Shown here in pieces: positions 1 through 8,690 of a stretch of DNA of 64,000 bases. Each line of letters begins with the position of its first letter. The first letter of the stretch is position 1. Origin of the DNA: an uncultured Desulfovibrionaceae bacterium. Lineage in GTDB: Bacteria; Desulfobacterota; Desulfovibrionia; Desulfovibrionales; Desulfovibrionaceae. The notes under the pieces are model-generated. The model searched no databases, was not told the origin of the DNA, and saw only the letters and a program-made list of their open reading frames with translations. Location of the stretch: NCBI GenBank assembly GCA_944325195.1, contig CALUZB010000004.1, positions 372,001 through 436,000 of the forward strand. Direction: 5' to 3'. The translations under genes and the position numbers were made by a program.

Positions 1-194
1 GGCTGGCTTGGCTGTTCGATTTGAGGCGGGCGTTTAACCGGTCTGCTTGGTTCAGCCGGCTGCTCAGCGCCGGGCTTGGCTACAATTGTACTTTTAGGGC
101 AGCCTGTAAGCATAAGCAGGCTTAAAATCAGGACCAGGCTTGCAAACAATGTAACCAACAAAGACCCAGAGGGTCCGGACGAAAGTGCTTTCAT
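1..194 (-). CDS. Lipoprotein, C-terminus beyond the window edge
   Basis: The frame opens with ATG at 194 and runs off the left edge after 64 codons, so only the N-terminus is visible. It has a hydrophobic signal segment of about 25 residues ending in a lipobox, LMLTGC, so the mature protein should begin with a lipidated cysteine near residue 35. After this comes a Pro/Lys/Glu-rich linker, common in lipoproteins that span to a periplasmic domain. A GGGG stretch about 6 nt upstream can serve as ribosome binding site. It lies 96 nt downstream of comF on the same strand. The functional domain is outside the window, so no family is assigned; a peptidoglycan-binding lipoprotein is possible but unsupported. 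Confidence 0.7.
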   Translation of the reverse strand, partial: MKALSSGPSGSLLVTLFASLVLILSLLMLTGCPKSTIVAKPGAEQPAEPSRPVKRPPQIEQPSQ

Positions 195-290
195 GATAAA
201 CCCCATACAAGCTGCAAAATAAAGGATACACTACACTTATTTTCATTTATTGTGAAGTATTTTCACCAGGGCCCGTTTGAGGAACAAAAA

Positions 291-1001
291 TCAGTTCAAC
301 CCGGTACGGGCGGCCACGGCAATTACAACCCGAACGGCCCCTGCCGCAAACAACACTTGGCAGCATTCGCTGATAGTCGCCCCGGTAGTCATAACATCAT
401 CCACCAGCAAAACATTCATTCCGGTGAACTGGTTGTTTGAATGGAATGCTCCTTTAACCGCTTTTCCCCGTTCAATTTTGCCAAGCGACTCTTGAGGAGG
501 ACAATGTTTGACCCGTACCAGGCTGTGCGCGTCAATTTTTATCCTCATTTCACGGGCAAGTTGTCTTGCAATCTCCAAACTTTGGTTATAGCCGCGTTCT
601 TTCAATCTTTTTATATGCAAGGGAACCGGCACCACCAAATCAAATTGCTCGGGAGATAGTCTGGAAGCCAGCAATCCGCCCAACAAATTGGCTATATGCA
701 GCGCGGAATGGAATTTTAAGTCCAGCACCAGTTGCCTTAAAAGCCCCTCATAAGGGCCAAGACTCAAAAAGCCTGACCAATCCGGTCTTTTCGCCAGACA
801 TACCGGGCAGAGGCCACTGCTTCGGCTTCCCTGCGGAAACGGCAAACCACACAGCTTGCAGAACTCCGTTGGGTTGGGAGAAAGAGCTGCATGGCAAGCC
901 CGGCAAAGTCGGGATTGACACGCTGCGCCGTTCGGGCTGTGGATCAAGTCGCCGCAAGCAAGACAACGTTTATCAAAAAAAGTGGAAAATAGTTTAAACA
1001 T
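291..1001 (-). CDS. comF: ComF family phosphoribosyltransferase-like protein
   Basis: A 236-residue protein of the ComF family, linked to DNA uptake in competent bacteria and conserved as a PRTase-fold protein of unclear substrate elsewhere. The N-terminus holds a zinc-ribbon-like set of cysteines (CLACG near residue 13, then CRACH). The C-terminal 40 residues hold the PRPP-binding loop LLVDDVMTTGAT. I chose ATG 1001 because AGGA sits 5 nt upstream of it; an in-frame ATG at 1007 would have that AGG abutting the start, and a TTG at 1022 is less likely. Length and domain order are normal for the family. Which reaction it performs here, if any, cannot be read from the sequence. Confidence 0.9.
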   Translation of the reverse strand: MFKLFSTFFDKRCLACGDLIHSPNGAACQSRLCRACHAALSPNPTEFCKLCGLPFPQGSRSSGLCPVCLAKRPDWSGFLSLGPYEGLLRQLVLDLKFHSALHIANLLGGLLASRLSPEQFDLVVPVPLHIKRLKERGYNQSLEIARQLAREMRIKIDAHSLVRVKHCPPQESLGKIERGKAVKGAFHSNNQFTGMNVLLVDDVMTTGATISECCQVLFAAGAVRVVIAVAARTGLN

Positions 1002-1077
1002 ACTCATCCTAACCGAATACAAACTGTTCCCAAATAAACTCCGGTTGGACTTGAGGGTCTCGGGAAAAGGCGTTTAT

Positions 1078-1695
1078 CTAATAACTGTGCCCAGCCTGAC
1101 GGGTGTAGGAGATAATCTGAGCTTTGGCGGCTTCATTTAACGCCAAGTCCCGCACATCATCAACCCCGCGCAATAAAAGAGGCTCAGCCAATTCAATATT
1201 AAAAGGCTTCAGGAAAAACCGTAAAGACAGCAGACTGCCCTGGAAAAGCTTTTCGCCATTCTCCCTGGCTGCAATCAGAATCACATGGGCTTTTCGCCGG
1301 GGCAGACTTTGCAAGCTTGCGCAGCCGCACTCCCGCATTACCCAGTAAGCCTGAGCCCGGTCTATGAAATTCTTAAATAAAGCCGGGAGATGATAAAAGT
1401 AGATGGGAGAAATAAAAAATATTCGTTTCCCCGCAAGCAGAGGAGAAAACAAAACAGCCGCCTCATCCTGATTACTGGAAACGCAAGGCAGCCCACCGGT
1501 AGCCGTACCGAAACACATTTGGCAGCCGCGGCAAGGCATAAGCTTTACATCCCGAACAAAGATGATTTCAGAGCTGATATTCAGACGTGTCAGCTCTTCC
1601 TGCACCATACCGGCCGCCAAATCGCTGTTTCCGCCCCGGCGCGGGCTGCACCCGTACACAAAGGCCGTGGGAACATCGCAAGAAGCATGAGACAT
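1078..1695 (-). CDS. Flavodoxin-family (NADPH-dependent FMN reductase-like) protein
   Basis: A 205-residue flavodoxin-fold protein. The N-terminal motif YGCSPRRGGNSDLA around residues 14-27 is the FMN-phosphate loop. It is followed by cysteines C55, C58, C61 and C71 (MPCRGCQMCF and LPC), as in iron-sulfur flavoproteins and multimeric flavodoxin reductases of anaerobes. Probable role: cytoplasmic FMN-dependent electron transfer or reduction of a small substrate; the physiological partner is unknown. AAGGAAG lies 8 nt before ATG 1695. It ends 77 nt before comF and starts 36 nt after the MBL hydrolase gene, all on one strand, so the three may share a transcript. Confidence 0.82.
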   Translation of the reverse strand: MSHASCDVPTAFVYGCSPRRGGNSDLAAGMVQEELTRLNISSEIIFVRDVKLMPCRGCQMCFGTATGGLPCVSSNQDEAAVLFSPLLAGKRIFFISPIYFYHLPALFKNFIDRAQAYWVMRECGCASLQSLPRRKAHVILIAARENGEKLFQGSLLSLRFFLKPFNIELAEPLLLRGVDDVRDLALNEAAKAQIISYTRQAGHSY

Positions 1696-1731
1696 GTGCG
1701 GCTTCCTTCATCACTTATTCAGTGTGGTCAT

Positions 1732-2346
1732 TCAATAGAGATACGGATTACTTTTCCTTTCCCGTTTTACCGTAGTGGAAGGTCCATGCCCCGGGTAGAG
1801 GGTTGTTTCATCCGGCAGAGTCAGAATCTGAGTTTCAATTGACTGAAGAAGTTGAGTGTGAGATGCACATGCGAAATCTGTGCGCCCCACTGCTCCCCTG
1901 AAAATTACGTCCCCAACAAAGGCAACCGCCGCATCAGGGAAATAATAGGTAAGACTGCCCGGGCTATGCCCCGGGGTAGCGCGCACTTCACACTTCAATC
2001 CAAGCATTTGATAGCGCCCCGGTTCAATTGCTTCCCATGTATAATCCTCAACCAATGGCAGATCAAACAATCCACCTTGCATCAACTCGGTTCCAGCAAG
2101 CAACTTTTCGGCCTCCCCCGCCTGAATTTTCACGCCGGCAGCGGCGGAAAGCCGGAAATTGCCGTAAGTATGATCAAAATGCAGATGTGTATTTAAAATA
2201 TGGGTGAGCTTCAACTTCTGGTTACTCAGCCATTCCAGGATCGGAGCCGGATCGCCCCCCGGATCAATAACAACCGCTTCACACGAACTGCTGAGCAAGT
2301 AGCAATTCGTTTCCAACGGCCCCAACGGCATAACTTTAATCTGCAT
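1732..2346 (-). CDS. MBL-fold metallo-hydrolase (glyoxalase II-like)
   Basis: A 204-residue metallo-beta-lactamase-fold hydrolase. The metal motif THLHFDH lies at residues 53-59 (ligands H54, H56, D58, H59), with further ligands in TPGHSPGS, GDVIFRG and YPGHG. This is the layout of short glyoxalase II-like proteins that hydrolyse thioesters such as S-lactoyl compounds. At about 200 residues it lacks the C-terminal helical domain of classical GloB. Start ATG 2346 is preceded by GGGAG. A cytoplasmic role is likely because there is no signal peptide. The true substrate is not determined by sequence. Confidence 0.85.
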   Translation of the reverse strand: MQIKVMPLGPLETNCYLLSSSCEAVVIDPGGDPAPILEWLSNQKLKLTHILNTHLHFDHTYGNFRLSAAAGVKIQAGEAEKLLAGTELMQGGLFDLPLVEDYTWEAIEPGRYQMLGLKCEVRATPGHSPGSLTYYFPDAAVAFVGDVIFRGAVGRTDFACASHTQLLQSIETQILTLPDETTLYPGHGPSTTVKRERKSNPYLY

Positions 2347-2575
2347 TGTTTCTCCCGCTTAGAATGTTTATAACAAGCCTACCCTTTAGCCACACACTGG
2401 TCAAGCGCCACTCACTTCAGTAGAGGCGGGTAATGGCTCCTGAACCGCAATCCGGGGCTATCTGGACAAAATGACAACCTGCTGCGCACGAATAAAGCAG
2501 CCGGGGCATTGGGAGACGGCAAAAACCGCGTCATCATTTCAGCGGGGCGAAAGCGGGTAAAACACTCTGATAATG

Positions 2576-2609
2576 AAAACAGCCCTGAAAAGATTAGTCT
2601 TCAGGGCTG
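2576..2609 (-). terminator. Rho-independent terminator behind tRNA-Val
   Basis: Ten-base arms CAGCCCTGAA (2580-2589) and TTCAGGGCTG (2600-2609) form a perfect stem, followed on the minus strand by TTTT. It sits 50 nt past the 3' end of the tRNA and fits termination of that transcript. Confidence 0.8.
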
Positions 2610-2658
2610 CCAGTCAAGTTTTGCACAAAATTTATACACGCAAAACCACAAAAAAATC

Positions 2659-2734
2659 TGGTGGGCAGTACTGGACTTGAACCAGTGACCCCCGCCGTGT
2701 GAAGGCGGTGCTCTACCAACTGAGCCAACTGCCC
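2659..2734 (-). tRNA. tRNA-Val (anticodon CAC)
   Basis: A complete 76-nt tRNA with encoded CCA. The acceptor stem is GGGCAGT/ACTGCCC with discriminator A73. The D arm has GCTC/GAGC with the GG pair. The anticodon stem CCGCC/GGCGG closes the loop TTCACAC, which gives anticodon CAC, reading GUG valine codons. The T arm is ACTGG-TTCAAGT-CCAGT. A TTGACA hexamer at 2765-2770 on the minus strand may be its -35 element, but I see no good -10 at the right spacing. Confidence 0.96.
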
Positions 2735-3052
2735 ATGCCTTCTTTTCCCAGAAATACCTGCTTTTGTCAAAGGGATTTTTTATCGTCACATCTGCTATTC
2801 AAAAATTCAGAATGAAAAATCACCTTAATCCCTTATTATTCACAAGTTATTATGGAAAATCAATCCAAAATTGAACAATTTCAGCAGATAAACTGTCAAA
2901 TTGTAACATAACTTTGTTATCAAAAATTAAAAACACAACAAGCCAGAACAAGCTAATTCTGTACAAAGCGTGAAATTGCCGTGTGTCAGGGGCAGTTACA
3001 AAACCGACCTACCCGGTGTCGCCGCCGCCGATTGGAGCACGACTGGCTCCGT
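2735..3052. other. AT-rich intergenic stretch upstream of tRNA-Val
   Basis: No convincing gene. The stretch lies between tRNA-Val and the 3' end of the DHH gene, both read on the minus strand. The part nearest the tRNA is AT-rich and should hold its promoter; only a TTGACA (2765-2770, minus) stands out. Confidence 0.5.
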
Positions 3053-4075
3053 CTAATCGTCCTGTTTTTTAGGCTTGTCATCAGCTTTTTTTCGTCCAAG
3101 CGCTTGGCGAAGACGGGAAATCACAAATTTTTCCGGGCCTTCCGTTGGAACCTTCCCAAGTGGAATTTCCGCACGAGCCATAGTATGGTGCCCGCCGGCC
3201 GTTCCGAAATCACTGAACGCTCTTTGAGCTAACTTTCCCACATTGCGGATACCGTCGCTGCGCAATGTAACAACCAAACAGCCGTTTTCCAAACCGGCCA
3301 CAGCCGCCCAGCGCACTTCATGAATGCGCATCAGAAAATCCACGGTCAGCACCAACAGGTCAGAGTTGGGCACATTTTGAAAGTAGATAAATTTGCCAGA
3401 CCCAATGCTTTGAATGGAATTCAGCGCTTTGCTGAATGGTTTGACCCATGGTAAGAAGAATTCATTCCGAGAGATCCGGTTAAGTTTTTCATGATCAGCC
3501 AGTTTACTTAAACTGCGAAAGGCCCGGGCATCTGCCGCAATGGTTTTATAGGTAAAGTTACGCGTATCCACTCTGATTCCGTAGAGCATGGCGGTTGCCA
3601 GCATTTTTCCCGGCCTGATTCCCGCTGTTCTCAAATATTCCATAAGAATGGTGGAACATGCGCCGTACTTGGGACGGATGTCAATCATGGCATTATCCTG
3701 CTGCCCGCTGATTTCCGCCGGTGGATGATGGTCAATGACTACAGAAAAGGAAATGCCCTCAAATTCAGCGTGGTGGGAAGGTTGCGAGTCAACCACTGCA
3801 AAGCGGTCATATTTTCCCAGCATTGCGGGAGAAAGCAAGGGCATTTTTACCCTTAAATACGCCAGCATTGAAAGGTTGTCGGGACGCTTGATCTCATTTA
3901 TGTGGGCAAATGCCACTTCACCAACCCGATGGCTCAGAAGCCTGCGCAAGGCCAAAGCGGAAGCAATGGCATCGGGGTCGGCCATGATTAAAATCAGCCA
4001 GCGCTCATCCTTATTGCACAAAGCAAAGAGACGCTCGATATTTTTTTGATATAAACTGTTCTTTTGATGCGGCAT
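3053..4075 (-). CDS. DHH-family phosphoesterase (NrnA/oligoribonuclease-like)
   Basis: A 340-residue DHH/DHHA1 protein. The DHH half has MADPDAIAS near residues 31-39, VVDSQPSHH near 94 and VIDHHPPAE near 113, which carry the metal-binding Asp and His residues. The DHHA1 half ends with GTAGGHHTMA near residue 295, the substrate-phosphate motif. The family degrades short oligonucleotides (nanoRNA), phosphoadenosine phosphate or cyclic dinucleotides; the sequence does not decide among these. It starts 3 nt after the stop of the DUF721 gene, so the two are translated from one message. In a sulfur-reducing organism, hydrolysis of PAP-like compounds would be a plausible but unproven role. Confidence 0.88.
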   Translation of the reverse strand: MPHQKNSLYQKNIERLFALCNKDERWLILIMADPDAIASALALRRLLSHRVGEVAFAHINEIKRPDNLSMLAYLRVKMPLLSPAMLGKYDRFAVVDSQPSHHAEFEGISFSVVIDHHPPAEISGQQDNAMIDIRPKYGACSTILMEYLRTAGIRPGKMLATAMLYGIRVDTRNFTYKTIAADARAFRSLSKLADHEKLNRISRNEFFLPWVKPFSKALNSIQSIGSGKFIYFQNVPNSDLLVLTVDFLMRIHEVRWAAVAGLENGCLVVTLRSDGIRNVGKLAQRAFSDFGTAGGHHTMARAEIPLGKVPTEGPEKFVISRLRQALGRKKADDKPKKQDD

Positions 4076-4078
4076 TAT

Positions 4079-4618
4079 TTACATCCGATTACCAACTTTG
4101 CTTGCAGAACCAGGAGTGGAAACCTGCTTTTCAAACAAGCTTACATACTTCCAATATATTCGTCCCACAGGAGAATTCGGGTCAATGTTCAACTTCCCAA
4201 GCGGACCAGGCGGCCGGACACGCAGAACACGCTGAGGCACGCCGGATAAATCTTCCAACCCGGAAATAGTCGGGAAAGCTCTGTCCAAACTCCGACGGCC
4301 CTGCAACAGACTTAAATGCACCGCGTCAATTTGGGACTGGCCAAGAAACGCATTGACCCGTTCCAGTATATCCTCGGTCATAAACGCCAGCTCTTGCAAC
4401 GCTGCATTGTCCTCTGCCCCCACCAGCAAGGTTGTGCCGCGTGTGCCTAAGGGGTGGGCAAGACCAGCGAGTTGCTCGCCCATAACTATAGACCAGTGGC
4501 GCCACAATTCAGTCAAGTCGCCGGCTTTGCCCTTGGGTTGGGCTGCCAGGAAAGATTCCACCAGCTCCGCGGTACTAAAGGCATTTTCACATAAGCGGCG
4601 TCGTGTTTTACGCTTCAT
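4079..4618 (-). CDS. DUF721 (DciA-like) protein
   Basis: A 179-residue basic protein with a DUF721 core over roughly residues 13-105 (SFLAAQPKGK through a conserved WSIVMGEQLAGLAHP segment, then TTLLVGAEDNAALQELAFM). DUF721 includes DciA, the loader or regulator of the replicative helicase DnaB in bacteria without DnaC. The membership is recognisable; the helicase role here is inference. The C-terminal 70 residues are variable and probably flexible. It is the first gene of a pair with the DHH phosphoesterase and diverges from sahR, whose promoter lies about 60 nt away. Confidence 0.75.
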   Translation of the reverse strand: MKRKTRRRLCENAFSTAELVESFLAAQPKGKAGDLTELWRHWSIVMGEQLAGLAHPLGTRGTTLLVGAEDNAALQELAFMTEDILERVNAFLGQSQIDAVHLSLLQGRRSLDRAFPTISGLEDLSGVPQRVLRVRPPGPLGKLNIDPNSPVGRIYWKYVSLFEKQVSTPGSASKVGNRM

Positions 4619-4677
4619 TCGCCATTTCTATAATTGCGTCCACCTAAGGTCAAGCAAAATCGCACTGCTGTTGAATA

Positions 4678-4692
4678 CTTGACTATATCAAG
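4678..4692. promoter_or_regulatory. Palindromic operator candidate over the sahR promoter
   Basis: CTTGA-N5-TCAAG is a perfect inverted repeat that covers the -35 box of the sahR-ahcY promoter. A second AT-rich element with two TTGATAT copies lies at 4722-4734, over the transcription start and start codon. Position over the -35 fits repression, most simply by SahR itself. Confidence 0.55.
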
Positions 4693-4707
4693 AAATCTTT
4701 ATATATT
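4679..4707 (+). promoter_or_regulatory. Sigma70-type promoter of sahR-ahcY
   Basis: TTGACT (4679-4684), a 17-nt spacer, then TATATT (4702-4707). Transcription should start near 4714, leaving a leader of only about 20 nt without a clear Shine-Dalgarno sequence before ATG 4733. Confidence 0.7.
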
Positions 4708-4732
4708 TACATCTATTAAAATTGATATTGAT

Positions 4733-5662
4733 ATGTCTATGTCTGCACTGATTTTATTTAAAGCCCTTTCCGATGCAACACGTTTGCGTCTGATGTCGGT
4801 GCTTTCAGTTTACGAATTGAGTGTTAATGAATTAGTTAACCTCATGAGCATGGGCCAATCACGCATTTCCAGGCATTTAAAGATTCTGAGCGATGCCGGG
4901 CTGCTGCAATTCAAGCGCGACGGTCTATGGGTATTTTATTCTCTGCCCCCGGAAGGGGCGGCGCATGAATTCTGGATTGCAATTCAAGGCTATGTGCAAA
5001 ACAGCCCGGAGCTTGAACAGACGATTAAATCCGACTTAGCGCTTGCAGCCGGCATTGTGCGGGAAAGAGCCGTTAAGTCGCGTCAGTTTTTTAATTCCAT
5101 TGCGGAAGATTGGGATGAAATAAGCAAGCAGATTCTTGCCGGTTTTGATCTGCCTTCCCGGATACTGGCGCTTATTCCTGAAAATTCCGTAGCCGTAGAT
5201 CTGGGTTGCGGAACGGGTTATATGTTGAAATGCTTATTGAGCAAATCCGGACATGTGATTGGCGTGGACGGTTCGCCCCCAATGCTTGAGCTCGCCAGAC
5301 GCAGACTGACTCCGTTTGGTAATCAGGTATCCTTGCGCATCGGCGAATTGGAACATCTGCCCTTGGCCGACCGTGAGGCTGACGTTGCCCTGATCAGCAT
5401 GGTTCTGCACCATTTGGAAAATCCTCTGCTTGCAATCAAGGAAATTGAACGGGCGCTCAAGCCCGGCGGCAGCTTGATTATTGTTGATTTTCTGAAACAT
5501 AAAAATGAAGACATGCGCTCAAAATACGGTGACCGCTGGCTGGGGTTTGAAACCGGACATTTCGAGACCATGCTTACTGCCTTCAAGACGGTAAAAACAG
5601 AAATTCATCGACTGGAAAACGGGCTTGAAATTGTCATTATTCTGGCTCGACTCCAGAACTAA
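4733..5662 (+). CDS. sahR: ArsR-family regulator fused to SAM methyltransferase-like domain (SahR type)
   Basis: A 309-residue two-domain protein. Residues about 5-90 form an ArsR winged helix ([12 protein letters not shown], then the recognition region [12 protein letters not shown]). From about residue 115 a class I methyltransferase fold follows, with the SAM loop [11 protein letters not shown] near 155 and the post-I and IV segments ([18 protein letters not shown]). Such fusions next to ahcY are known in Desulfovibrio and relatives as SahR, a repressor of methyl-cycle genes that senses S-adenosylhomocysteine. Neither canonical ArsR metal-site cysteine motif is seen. ATG 4733 (or 4739) was chosen over upstream codons because the promoter at 4679-4707 places the RNA start near 4714. 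It precedes ahcY by 26 nt. Confidence 0.85.
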   Translation: MSMSALILFKALSDATRLRLMSVLSVYELSVNELVNLMSMGQSRISRHLKILSDAGLLQFKRDGLWVFYSLPPEGAAHEFWIAIQGYVQNSPELEQTIKSDLALAAGIVRERAVKSRQFFNSIAEDWDEISKQILAGFDLPSRILALIPENSVAVDLGCGTGYMLKCLLSKSGHVIGVDGSPPMLELARRRLTPFGNQVSLRIGELEHLPLADREADVALISMVLHHLENPLLAIKEIERALKPGGSLIIVDFLKHKNEDMRSKYGDRWLGFETGHFETMLTAFKTVKTEIHRLENGLEIVIILARLQN

Positions 5663-5688
5663 ACCTTTTAGACTATGAGGAGATCATT

Positions 5689-7137
5689 ATGCCCCTTAAA
5701 CCAAATTTTGAACGTGCAGCAGAGCTTGATTTATCTCTGCAACATAAAATTGCAGATGCCGCGTTGGCAGAGCTTGGCCATAAAGAAATGCAGCTTTCTG
5801 AAAATGAGATGCCCGGCCTGATGGAATTAATTAAGAAGTACGGTGATACAAAACCGCTCAAAGGCTATAAAATCACCGGCTCCTTACACATGACCATTCA
5901 AACAGCCATGCTGATAAAAACCCTGTATATGTTGGGCGCCGATCTGCGTTGGGCTTCCTGTAATATTTTCTCCACCCAAGATCAGGCGGCTGCGGCCATT
6001 GCCGACAGCGGTATGGCCAAGGTTTTCGCCTGGAAAGGGGAAACGCTGGAAGATTATTGGTGGTGCACTGAAATGGCCCTGACCTGGCCGGATGGTTCCG
6101 GTCCGGATTTAATTGTGGACGACGGCGGCGACGCTACTTTGCTTATTCATAAAGGCGTGGCAGTGGAAAAAAATCCCGCTTTGCTTGAGCAGGAATACAG
6201 TAACAAAGAACTGCGCATTGTGATGGACCGTCTGGCCCTATCCTTGAAAAACAATCCCGGCAAATGGACCGCTGTGGCCTCCAAAGTCATTGGCGTTTCT
6301 GAGGAAACCACTACCGGTGTAGGACGACTTTATCAGATGGAAAAAGACGGGAGCCTGCTGTTCCCGGCGATTAACGTGAATGATTCCGTAACCAAATCCA
6401 AGTTCGACAACCTTTACGGCTGCCGGGAGTCTTTGGCGGACGGACTGAAACGGGCCACTGATACAATGGTTGCCGGTAAAACCGTTGTTGTTTGCGGTTA
6501 TGGAGATGTGGGCAAAGGTTGCGCCCAGTCCATGCGCGGGTTTGGGGCCCGGGTATTGGTAACCGAAATAGACCCGATTTGCGCTTTGCAGGCGGCGATG
6601 GAAGGCTATGAAGTGACTACCATGGAAGACGCAGCCCCGGTTGCAGATATCTTTGTGGCAGCCACCGGGAACTACCACGTCATTACCGGTGAGCACATGC
6701 TGAAAATGCGGGATGAAGCGATAGTTTGCAATATCGGTCACTTTGATAATGAAATCGACATGAATTTCCTGGAAACAACGCCGGGCTGCAAGCGAACCAA
6801 TATCAAACCCCAAGTGGACAAGTGGGTTTTACCCTCTGGCCGTTCAATCATTGTGCTGGCTGAAGGGCGCCTGGTGAATTTGGGCTGCGCCACCGGCCAC
6901 CCCAGTTTTGTGATGTCTTCAAGCTTCACCAACCAGGTGTTGGCCCAACTTGACCTTATCGCCAATAAAGGCCAGAAGCCTCATGTATATACCCTGCCCA
7001 AGCACCTTGATGAGGAAGTAGCCCGATTGCATCTCACCCGCTTGAACGCTAAACTGACCAAGCTGACCAAAGAGCAGGCCGATTACATTGGTGTTTCTGT
7101 TGATGGTCCGTTTAAACCGGATCATTATCGGTATTAA
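5689..7137 (+). CDS. ahcY: Adenosylhomocysteinase
   Basis: A 482-residue S-adenosylhomocysteine hydrolase, which splits SAH into adenosine and homocysteine to keep methylation reactions going. Seen: the substrate-domain segments [12 protein letters not shown] and [12 protein letters not shown], the insert-containing catalytic domain, the NAD loop CGYGDVGKG near residue 271, [10 protein letters not shown], and the C-terminal tail ending PDHYRY that closes the partner's NAD site in the tetramer. Full length. GAGGAG lies 8 nt before ATG 5689. It is cotranscribed with sahR and ends in a strong terminator, so sahR and ahcY form a self-contained regulatory unit. Confidence 0.98.
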   Translation: MPLKPNFERAAELDLSLQHKIADAALAELGHKEMQLSENEMPGLMELIKKYGDTKPLKGYKITGSLHMTIQTAMLIKTLYMLGADLRWASCNIFSTQDQAAAAIADSGMAKVFAWKGETLEDYWWCTEMALTWPDGSGPDLIVDDGGDATLLIHKGVAVEKNPALLEQEYSNKELRIVMDRLALSLKNNPGKWTAVASKVIGVSEETTTGVGRLYQMEKDGSLLFPAINVNDSVTKSKFDNLYGCRESLADGLKRATDTMVAGKTVVVCGYGDVGKGCAQSMRGFGARVLVTEIDPICALQAAMEGYEVTTMEDAAPVADIFVAATGNYHVITGEHMLKMRDEAIVCNIGHFDNEIDMNFLETTPGCKRTNIKPQVDKWVLPSGRSIIVLAEGRLVNLGCATGHPSFVMSSSFTNQVLAQLDLIANKGQKPHVYTLPKHLDEEVARLHLTRLNAKLTKLTKEQADYIGVSVDGPFKPDHYRY

Positions 7138-7162
7138 CTTGCATTCTGCGCAAAGTGTAAAA

Positions 7163-7202
7163 GGAAGCTGCCTACGGAGCAAAGCCGGTGGCTTCCTTTT
7201 TT
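7163..7202. terminator. Bidirectional terminator between ahcY and the Smr gene
   Basis: Arms GGAAGCTGCC (7163-7172) and GGTGGCTTCC (7187-7196) pair with two wobbles. T runs follow on plus (7197-7202), and AAAA precedes the stem, which gives a T run on minus. It ends the sahR-ahcY transcript and may also serve the convergent Smr/ABC operon. Confidence 0.82.
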
Positions 7203-7439
7203 ATATTAGTGCTTCTGCAACTGGATAAAACTTCTGTATGTTGCTTTTTTGACAGAAAGATTCAGAGCAGTGACGCACTCTACTTGGCAACGCTTTGTAA
7301 TTGAAAGTTAAAAACACTCTGTCCTGCAAGCTGATGCCTGCGTATAATAAATGGAGCTTCGCTTAAACGGGTTTGATTGGCTGTTTTACCCGACGGAGAA
7401 TGAGGCATCTTTACCGGAAATGACTTTCGGACCGACGGG
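7203..7439. other. Intergenic region between convergent operons
   Basis: With the terminator this makes about 300 nt without a gene between ahcY and the Smr gene. Short frames occur on the minus strand (7280-7471), but they overlap the Smr 3' end and lack a ribosome binding site or recognisable content. Confidence 0.5.
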
Positions 7440-8690
7440 CTAAACAAATAAATCAGGATCCTTGGGCACATAATCCCACCGGATTTTCCCGCGAGACTTT
7501 TTCAGCTTCCGCAACATGACATAAACGGCGCCGGGGCCCCCGTGCTTGGGCAAAGCTGTGGCAAAGGCCAGCACCACCCGCTTGAAAGGCTCCTGAATAA
7601 GCCACTCCTGCAATTTCTCCCGTAAAATGCCGGTGCCGTCCGGCGAATTTCTGCCGCGGCCGGGAATCAGCAAAACCGTGCGTTTGCCGCTCATATAGCT
7701 CTTTTTGATAAAGGCAACCAGGCTTTCAAACGCTTGCAGAGAGTTAAGTCCGTGCAGATCCAGGTGCGCCTCATAACTAAAACTTCCGGCTTTGAACTTT
7801 CCCATTATTGCCGGGTCAAGCCCAAGCACATGCCCGGCAATGAACTCATCAGTGTATTCCAGGGAGAATTCCACCTTGCCCTCTAGGAAATCCTGCAAAG
7901 GGTTGCCAACGGATATACTTGGGTTGGGTATGGGCGGCTCGGGTGCAACATCTCTTCCTTTGCCGGTAAGAGGGGCGACTTCACGCATAGCCAGCGAGAA
8001 TTCATCTTCTTCACTGTGCGCTACCGACTGGAATTCCGCAAGTTCTTCAGAAACTTCCGATGAACTTATTGTGACGTCTGCTGCACCGGCTTTAACCAGG
8101 CCTTTGGGCTTCATGCTTGCTGAAGCCAGATATTCTTTAAGCATCTGGTCTTCCTGCTCGCGCCGGCAGTCGTGCTCTTCTGCAATTTGCTTTTGAGCGA
8201 CAGAGTCATTCACCTTAACTTTTTTCAATTGCTCCGCCATACTGCCGAAATCAGCCTGACCAGGCTGTTCCATACTTTGTCGGGACGTTCGCGCTGAAGA
8301 AGCGGAATAACGCCTAGCGGCAGCTTGAGCATCTTCTCCAGGCTGAGACTCCGGGGCACGCCCAAAATGCGCTTCTGCCCACACAGATTGCTCATCAGCC
8401 GGATCTAATTCATTAACCCCATGCAAATCCCGTTCTGTAGCTGCAAGATCGACTTTGGGAGACGCCCCCAGTTTCTTTACACCGCCCATGCACATCTGGT
8501 GGGAAAAATAAGCGGCATCAGCGTTCAGCTCCTGCTCTGACTGCGCTTTGGAAGCCGGTTTGCCGGTATTCTTCCGTCGGCTCATATGTGCGCTTTTACT
8601 GCTGAATGCCGGTCGGCTTTTGGCGAACTGAGATTTATCTATAGAGAGAAAAGGATTGTCAGAATATGGCAGTGTGTTTTTCCGGCTCAT
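7440..8690 (-). CDS. Smr (MutS2 C-terminal type) domain protein with long disordered N-terminus
   Basis: A 416-residue protein whose last about 110 residues are an Smr domain. Seen are LDLHGLNSLQAF, the LLIPGRGRNSPDGTG loop and LPKHGGPGAVYVML, the DLHG, GRG and HGGxGA signatures of Smr nucleases. The first 300 residues are Ser/Ala/Glu/Gln-rich, low complexity and probably disordered. Smr domains act as RNA or DNA endonucleases, and on collided ribosomes in MutS2/SmrB proteins. The target here is unknown. ATG 8690 overlaps the stop of the upstream ABC permease gene as ATGA, so translation is coupled to an amino-acid importer. That is unusual company, described separately as a finding. Confidence 0.85.
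   Translation of the reverse strand: MSRKNTLPYSDNPFLSIDKSQFAKSRPAFSSKSAHMSRRKNTGKPASKAQSEQELNADAAYFSHQMCMGGVKKLGASPKVDLAATERDLHGVNELDPADEQSVWAEAHFGRAPESQPGEDAQAAARRYSASSARTSRQSMEQPGQADFGSMAEQLKKVKVNDSVAQKQIAEEHDCRREQEDQMLKEYLASASMKPKGLVKAGAADVTISSSEVSEELAEFQSVAHSEEDEFSLAMREVAPLTGKGRDVAPEPPIPNPSISVGNPLQDFLEGKVEFSLEYTDEFIAGHVLGLDPAIMGKFKAGSFSYEAHLDLHGLNSLQAFESLVAFIKKSYMSGKRTVLLIPGRGRNSPDGTGILREKLQEWLIQEPFKRVVLAFATALPKHGGPGAVYVMLRKLKKSRGKIRWDYVPKDPDLFV

Noticed and set aside
6238-6813. 191-codon open frame antisense to ahcY
   Set aside because: It mirrors conserved ahcY codons and has no protein-like features.
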